NCBI GenBank assembly: GCA_947588775.1
Contig: CANPZQ010000032.1
Coordinates: 1 to 16,068 of the forward strand
Direction of reading: 5' to 3'
Length of the DNA stretch: 16,068 nucleotides
DNA from: an uncultured Clostridia bacterium
GTDB taxonomy: Bacteria > Bacillota > Clostridia > Oscillospirales > Ruminococcaceae
Shown here: one piece after another, positions 13,392-16,068 of the stretch
Position numbering within the stretch: position 1 is the first letter of the stretch
Layout: each line of letters starts with the position of its first letter
Translations under genes and position numbers: made by a program
Notes under the pieces: model-generated
The model's database searches: none
Told to the model about the DNA's origin: nothing
The model's input: the letters and a program-made list of their open reading frames with translations, nothing else

Positions 13392-14726
13392 TCATGCGTA
13401 GCGATACTTTTTCCTGTTGATAATGAGAAAAACAGTGGTCAGGAGCAGTGCCGCAAATTCAGACACCACGACCGCCGCCCAAATTGCCTCTTTCCCGAAA
13501 AGCACCGGCATTAGGAGGATCGCACCAATCTCAAATACAAAGACACGCAGGAAAGAAATCACCGCTGAAACCACGCCGTCATTCAGCGCCGTAAAGAAGG
13601 ACGAACCAAACGCCGCCACGCCCATGAACAGGAAGGACACCGAGTAGATACGGAGGGCCTGACGGGTCAGCTCATACAGCTCTTTGTCATAGCCGACAAA
13701 CACAGAGGAAAGCGCGGGTGTCGCCACCTGAGCGATTGCCAGCATCGCAACGCCCAAACCGCAGACGAGAGTCATGCTCTTACGGAAAATGTTTTTCAAC
13801 TCCCCATGGGTTTGCGCGCCGAAATTGTAGCTTACAATGGGGGCGCTGCCCATGGCGTATCCATAGTAAATGGCAGAGAAAATGAAGCCCACATACATGA
13901 GGACGCCATAAGCCGCCACGCCATCTTCACCGTAGTATTTGAGCAACTGCGTGTTGTAAAGGATCGTCACGATGGAATAGGCGATATTGTCCACCATTTC
14001 CGACGAGCCGTTTACACAGGCTTGCCCCAAAACCTTTCCATACACCCGTGTCTTTACCGTCAGCCGAAGCAAACTTGAATTGGGACAGGCAAAGTAAATC
14101 AGCGCAAATGTGGTGGCCAATGTCTGACTGAGCGTGGTGGCAACCGCCGCGCCCCAAATCCCCCAAGGGATAACAGCAATCAAAAGCCAGTCCAGAACAA
14201 TATTGGATACCCCGCCAAATACCGTTGTGAACAGGCCCAGCTTTGGCTTTTCGGCGGTGATAAAAAAGGTCTGCATGGAAAATTGCAGCATAAAAAACGG
14301 TGCGCCGATAGAACTGATGCGTCCATAGATCACGCAATCCTTCAGCATCTGTCCTTCCGCCCCCAGCAGTCTCGCTAAGGGTTCAACAGCAAACCAGCCG
14401 ATTGCCGCCGTCACTACGCCAATCAGAAGAACGATATGGACGAACATGGAAAAATACTCATTTGCCTTTTCACTGTCTTTTTCTCCGAGGGCCTTGCAGA
14501 CAATCGCAGTGCCGCCTGCGCCGATCATCATCCCCAGCGACCCGACGATGGTAAAAACAGGGTCAATCAGGTTGATTGCGGCAAAAGCAGTTTTTCCCAC
14601 ATAGTTGGAAACAAAAAAGCCGTCTACCAAGCCGTATATGGATGTGAATACCATCATCGCGATGGAAGGCAGCGTAAACCGCAGGAGCCTTCCATATATG
14701 AAATGGTCAGATAACCGGATTCTCAT
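13392..14726 (-). CDS. MATE family multidrug efflux transporter (MepA/NorM-like)
   Basis: A 444-residue integral membrane antiporter of the MATE family, expected to export cationic drugs or dyes using a Na+ or H+ gradient. About 12 hydrophobic helices in two halves are visible; family blocks include LPSIAMMVFTSIYGLVDGFFVSNYVG near the N-terminus (about 19-44) and the helix 7-8 region VAAYGVLMYVGFIFSAIYYG. I chose ATG 14726 because GGAGG lies about 5 bases upstream; the open frame starts nine codons earlier without a ribosome site. It follows a MarR regulator and a small ORF on the same strand; its start overlaps the small ORF stop as ATGA. Unlike the MATE at 5144-6949 it has no ATPase tail. 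Lower GC and different codon use suggest transfer. The substrate cannot be predicted. Confidence 0.93.
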   Translation of the reverse strand: MRIRLSDHFIYGRLLRFTLPSIAMMVFTSIYGLVDGFFVSNYVGKTAFAAINLIDPVFTIVGSLGMMIGAGGTAIVCKALGEKDSEKANEYFSMFVHIVLLIGVVTAAIGWFAVEPLARLLGAEGQMLKDCVIYGRISSIGAPFFMLQFSMQTFFITAEKPKLGLFTTVFGGVSNIVLDWLLIAVIPWGIWGAAVATTLSQTLATTFALIYFACPNSSLLRLTVKTRVYGKVLGQACVNGSSEMVDNIAYSIVTILYNTQLLKYYGEDGVAAYGVLMYVGFIFSAIYYGYAMGSAPIVSYNFGAQTHGELKNIFRKSMTLVCGLGVAMLAIAQVATPALSSVFVGYDKELYELTRQALRIYSVSFLFMGVAAFGSSFFTALNDGVVSAVISFLRVFVFEIGAILLMPVLFGKEAIWAAVVVSEFAALLLTTVFLIINRKKYRYA

Positions 14727-14899
14727 TTTTTCCTCCAAACCAACGCATAACAAAATCTGCGACCGCAGGGGCCCGCGTTTTCATGTCCCAATAAGTTGTA
14801 TTGATTGTCATATCGTATGCCGCCGGGTTCCCAACAGCGGTAGGAGCAGAGCAGTTCACGGGTCTTTGCTCGGTTTTTATCTATGCAGAGCATATTCAC
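14723..14899 (-). CDS. Small ORF (58 codons) between MarR and MATE, hypothetical
   Basis: A frame open from GTG 14899 to the TGA at 14725-14723, which overlaps the MATE start codon (ATGA), the usual layout for translational coupling. AAAGGAAA lies 7 bases before the GTG and 18 bp after the marR stop. The predicted peptide is basic and has five cysteines (C5, C18, C22, C45, C50). It has no membrane segment and I recognise no family. It may be a real coupled peptide, a leader, or a decayed gene that only fills the marR-MATE gap. Only comparison with related cassettes would decide. Confidence 0.4.
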   Translation of the reverse strand: MNMLCIDKNRAKTRELLCSYRCWEPGGIRYDNQYNLLGHENAGPCGRRFCYALVWRKK

Positions 14900-14916
14900 A
14901 TCAACATTTCCTTTCG

Positions 14917-15378
14917 CTACGCCTGACCTTTATAATCGTCCAGTTGTTTTTTCAACGCGGATTTCATACAGATGCAGAAATAATTCAGTGCCTCCACAAA
15001 CTCCGCAGAGTACCGTTTCATGGTTTCCTCCATAGCCTGATTCTCCACTGCATAGATGGGATAAAGTACCTGCCGGGCATAAGACTTCCCCTTCTCCGTT
15101 AAACAGATCGTCATTTCTCTCCGCTTGCCGGGAATAGGAACTAAAGTGAGATACCCGTCTTTCTCCGCCTGCTTGATTGTAGTGTTCAAGGTGGTTTTGG
15201 AGAAAGCCCACTTTTCGCATAATTCTCTCTGAGAATGTCCTTCGCCATCATCCAGCGCGTAGAGAAGCCGCAGCATAGATTCCTTCACGCCAATTTGCGG
15301 CACATCAGAGCAGTAAATTTCATCAATGTTATTCAAGGCAATACTAAACGTTCTCATAAGCTGTCGCATATCATCCAT
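14917..15378 (-). CDS. MarR family transcriptional regulator
   Basis: A 153-residue dimeric winged-helix repressor. Helix 1 provides the dimer interface (FSIALNNIDEIY, 11-22); the DNA-reading helix-turn-helix is SQRELCEKWAFSKTTLNTTIKQAEKDGYL (49-77) and the wing has the family Arg pair in GKRREMTICLTEKG (84-97); the C-terminal helices (about 105-150) close the dimer. The ATG at 15378 follows GGAGG with normal spacing. It is the first gene of the cassette with the MATE transporter; by analogy with MarR/MepR systems it should repress the cassette until a drug-like ligand binds. Its own promoter sits inside a long inverted repeat (15397-15442), which supports autoregulation. Confidence 0.92.
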   Translation of the reverse strand: MDDMRQLMRTFSIALNNIDEIYCSDVPQIGVKESMLRLLYALDDGEGHSQRELCEKWAFSKTTLNTTIKQAEKDGYLTLVPIPGKRREMTICLTEKGKSYARQVLYPIYAVENQAMEETMKRYSAEFVEALNYFCICMKSALKKQLDDYKGQA

Positions 15379-15396
15379 AATAATACCTCCACATGT

Positions 15397-15448
15397 AAAA
15401 TACGGAATCGGACTTTTATATTATAGTCCGATTTCGTATTTTTGTCAA
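15397..15448 (-). promoter_or_regulatory. Consensus promoter of marR embedded in an 18-bp inverted repeat (probable MarR operator)
   Basis: On the - strand TTGACA (15448-15443), 17 bp, TATAAT (15425-15420), all consensus. Arms at 15397-15414 and 15425-15442 are reverse complements with one mismatch (G405/T434 positions, a possible wobble), separated by 10 nt. One arm fills the whole -35/-10 spacer and the other covers the start region, so a bound dimer pair would block RNA polymerase. Unlike the native promoters to the left, there is no TGn before the -10. Confidence 0.88.
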
Positions 15449-15742
15449 GGGTGTTCAAAAAATTGTTACAAACTTTTTGGAACTTTCCTTTTTACCCAGA
15501 CGCGGATTACACATAAATCATCTATCCAAAAGATTTGCTGCTTTTTTGTTTCTGCGGTTGCTAAAATCGTCCCGCCGGTGTTCCTTATGCGAAAGGAAAA
15601 CTCCTCTCCCCGTTTGGGAAACGCCCACCGCATCCGTGTTAGAGGGAAAGGAAAAATTGCTGGGAGTTTGGCAATTTTGCATTTTTCAGTGGTGTAGGGA
15701 GCAAAGGGAAACGAGGACGGAGAAAGCGTCGGTTTCATAGAG
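15449..15742. other. Gene-free stretch upstream of marR
   Basis: Open frames on both strands (15466-15738 on -, 15477-15740 on +) overlap almost completely. Neither has a ribosome site or a recognisable domain, so I do not call a gene. I see no further promoter or repeat with confidence. Confidence 0.4.
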
Positions 15743-15803
15743 CAAGATTCTACCGCGGGACCAAATTTGGCTCAAAGCTCAAATTTGGCTGCGCGGAATC
15801 TTG
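15743..15803. repeat. 61-nt imperfect palindrome (mobile-element-type intergenic repeat)
   Basis: Outer stem CAAGATTC (15743-15750) with GAATCTTG (15796-15803), then CGCG (15754-15757) with CGCG (15792-15795) after a 3-nt bulge, then CCAAATTTG (15761-15769) with CAAATTTGG (15780-15788), and tip GCT/AGC around loop CAA. The 11-mer CAAATTTGGCT also occurs twice as a direct repeat (15762, 15780). No T-run follows, so it is not a standard terminator. Confidence 0.7.
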
Positions 15804-15860
15804 TTGGAGTTTACTTTCAAAAAAGAAACTAAAATCTGCACCCATGTTAATCACAAGAAC

Positions 15861-15895
15861 AAGCCTTTCAGAAAACCATGAAAGGCTTATTTTAT
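15861..15895 (+). terminator. Intrinsic terminator-like hairpin
   Basis: Perfect 10-bp stem AAGCCTTTCA (15861-15870) with TGAAAGGCTT (15879-15888) around an 8-nt loop, followed by ATTTTAT on the + strand. No + strand gene ends before it inside the window. It may insulate the gene that starts at 15982. Confidence 0.7.
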
Positions 15896-15981
15896 GGGCT
15901 TTTATGCATTATATATACTTAACTTTTCCGCTCTTTGCAGTATGCAAAATATGAGTGGAATTTTTGTTTAGGAGAATAATT

Positions 15982-16068
15982 ATGTCAATATTCAGAGTAG
16001 GACACACCACGGGTTTCACCGTCATGAGCAACTATCATCTTCGCGACAAAAATCTGTCGCTCAAAGCA
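15982..16068 (+). CDS. Replication-initiator-like (RepA/replisome-organizer N-terminal) HTH protein, 3' truncated by window
   Basis: Only the first 29 codons are present: M-S-I-F-R-V...FTVMSNYHLRDKNLSLKA. This start (a short strand, then the TVMSNYHLRDKNLSLKA block that opens the first helix of a winged-helix domain) is typical of the helix-turn-helix replication initiator/replisome organizer proteins carried by integrative conjugative elements and plasmids of gut Clostridia. Recognition is from memory of the family, not a search. The ATG at 15982 has AGGAG 7 bases upstream. An AT-rich stretch with a TATACT box (15914-15919) may hold the promoter, but its -35 is poor. The gene continues beyond the right edge and suggests that the element's replication and transfer genes lie there. 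Confidence 0.7.
   Translation, partial: MSIFRVGHTTGFTVMSNYHLRDKNLSLKA

Noticed and set aside
15466..15740. Overlapping 87- and 90-codon frames on opposite strands
   Set aside because: No ribosome site, no domain, and the two overlap almost fully; neither can be preferred.
1..16068. CRISPR array, tRNA or rRNA genes
   Set aside because: No regularly spaced direct repeats with unique spacers, no T-loop motif with matching acceptor stem, and no rRNA-like stretch were found by eye.

Overview
The window looks like chromosome of a GC-rich gut-type Clostridia (Bacillota; an Oscillospirales-like genome is my best guess from protein style, not from a search) joined to a lower-GC mobile segment on the right. 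Evidence for the host type: strong AGGAGG-type ribosome sites before almost every gene, sigma-A promoters with TTGNNN and extended -10 (TGnTATNNT) boxes, an archaeal-type phosphoglycerate mutase, and a PurB with the SSAMAYKRNP signature.

Left part, + strand (1-2973): the 3' end of a hybrid sensor histidine kinase with two receiver domains, a cofactor-independent phosphoglycerate mutase (apgM) with its own promoter, and a small DUF805 membrane protein with its own promoter. A perfect bidirectional terminator (2991-3023) separates them from genes on the other strand.

Middle part, - strand (3033-12517): a two-gene operon of a MATE transporter fused to an RsbW-like ATPase domain followed by glgX (glycogen debranching), then purB and purA (the two adenylosuccinate enzymes of AMP synthesis), then a GH127 beta-L-arabinofuranosidase-like enzyme. 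The gaps between purB, purA and GH127 are unusual. They hold G-rich tracts, a 75-bp sequence that folds completely into a four-way junction with no unpaired junction base, and two elements with 16-17-bp perfect arms around a 50-nt G/C-skewed loop. These structured spacers are the most interesting native feature.

Right part (about 12690-16068): base composition drops visibly and gene style changes. It has a roughly 330-bp cluster of hairpins including a three-way junction, a MarR regulator - 58-codon small ORF - MATE efflux cassette on the - strand, with a consensus promoter buried in a near-perfect 18-bp inverted repeat (probable MarR operator), a 61-nt imperfect palindrome, and the first 29 codons of a replication-initiator-like protein running off the right edge. 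This fits an integrated conjugative or plasmid-derived element carrying a drug-efflux cassette. No tRNA, rRNA, CRISPR array or complete transposase gene was seen.
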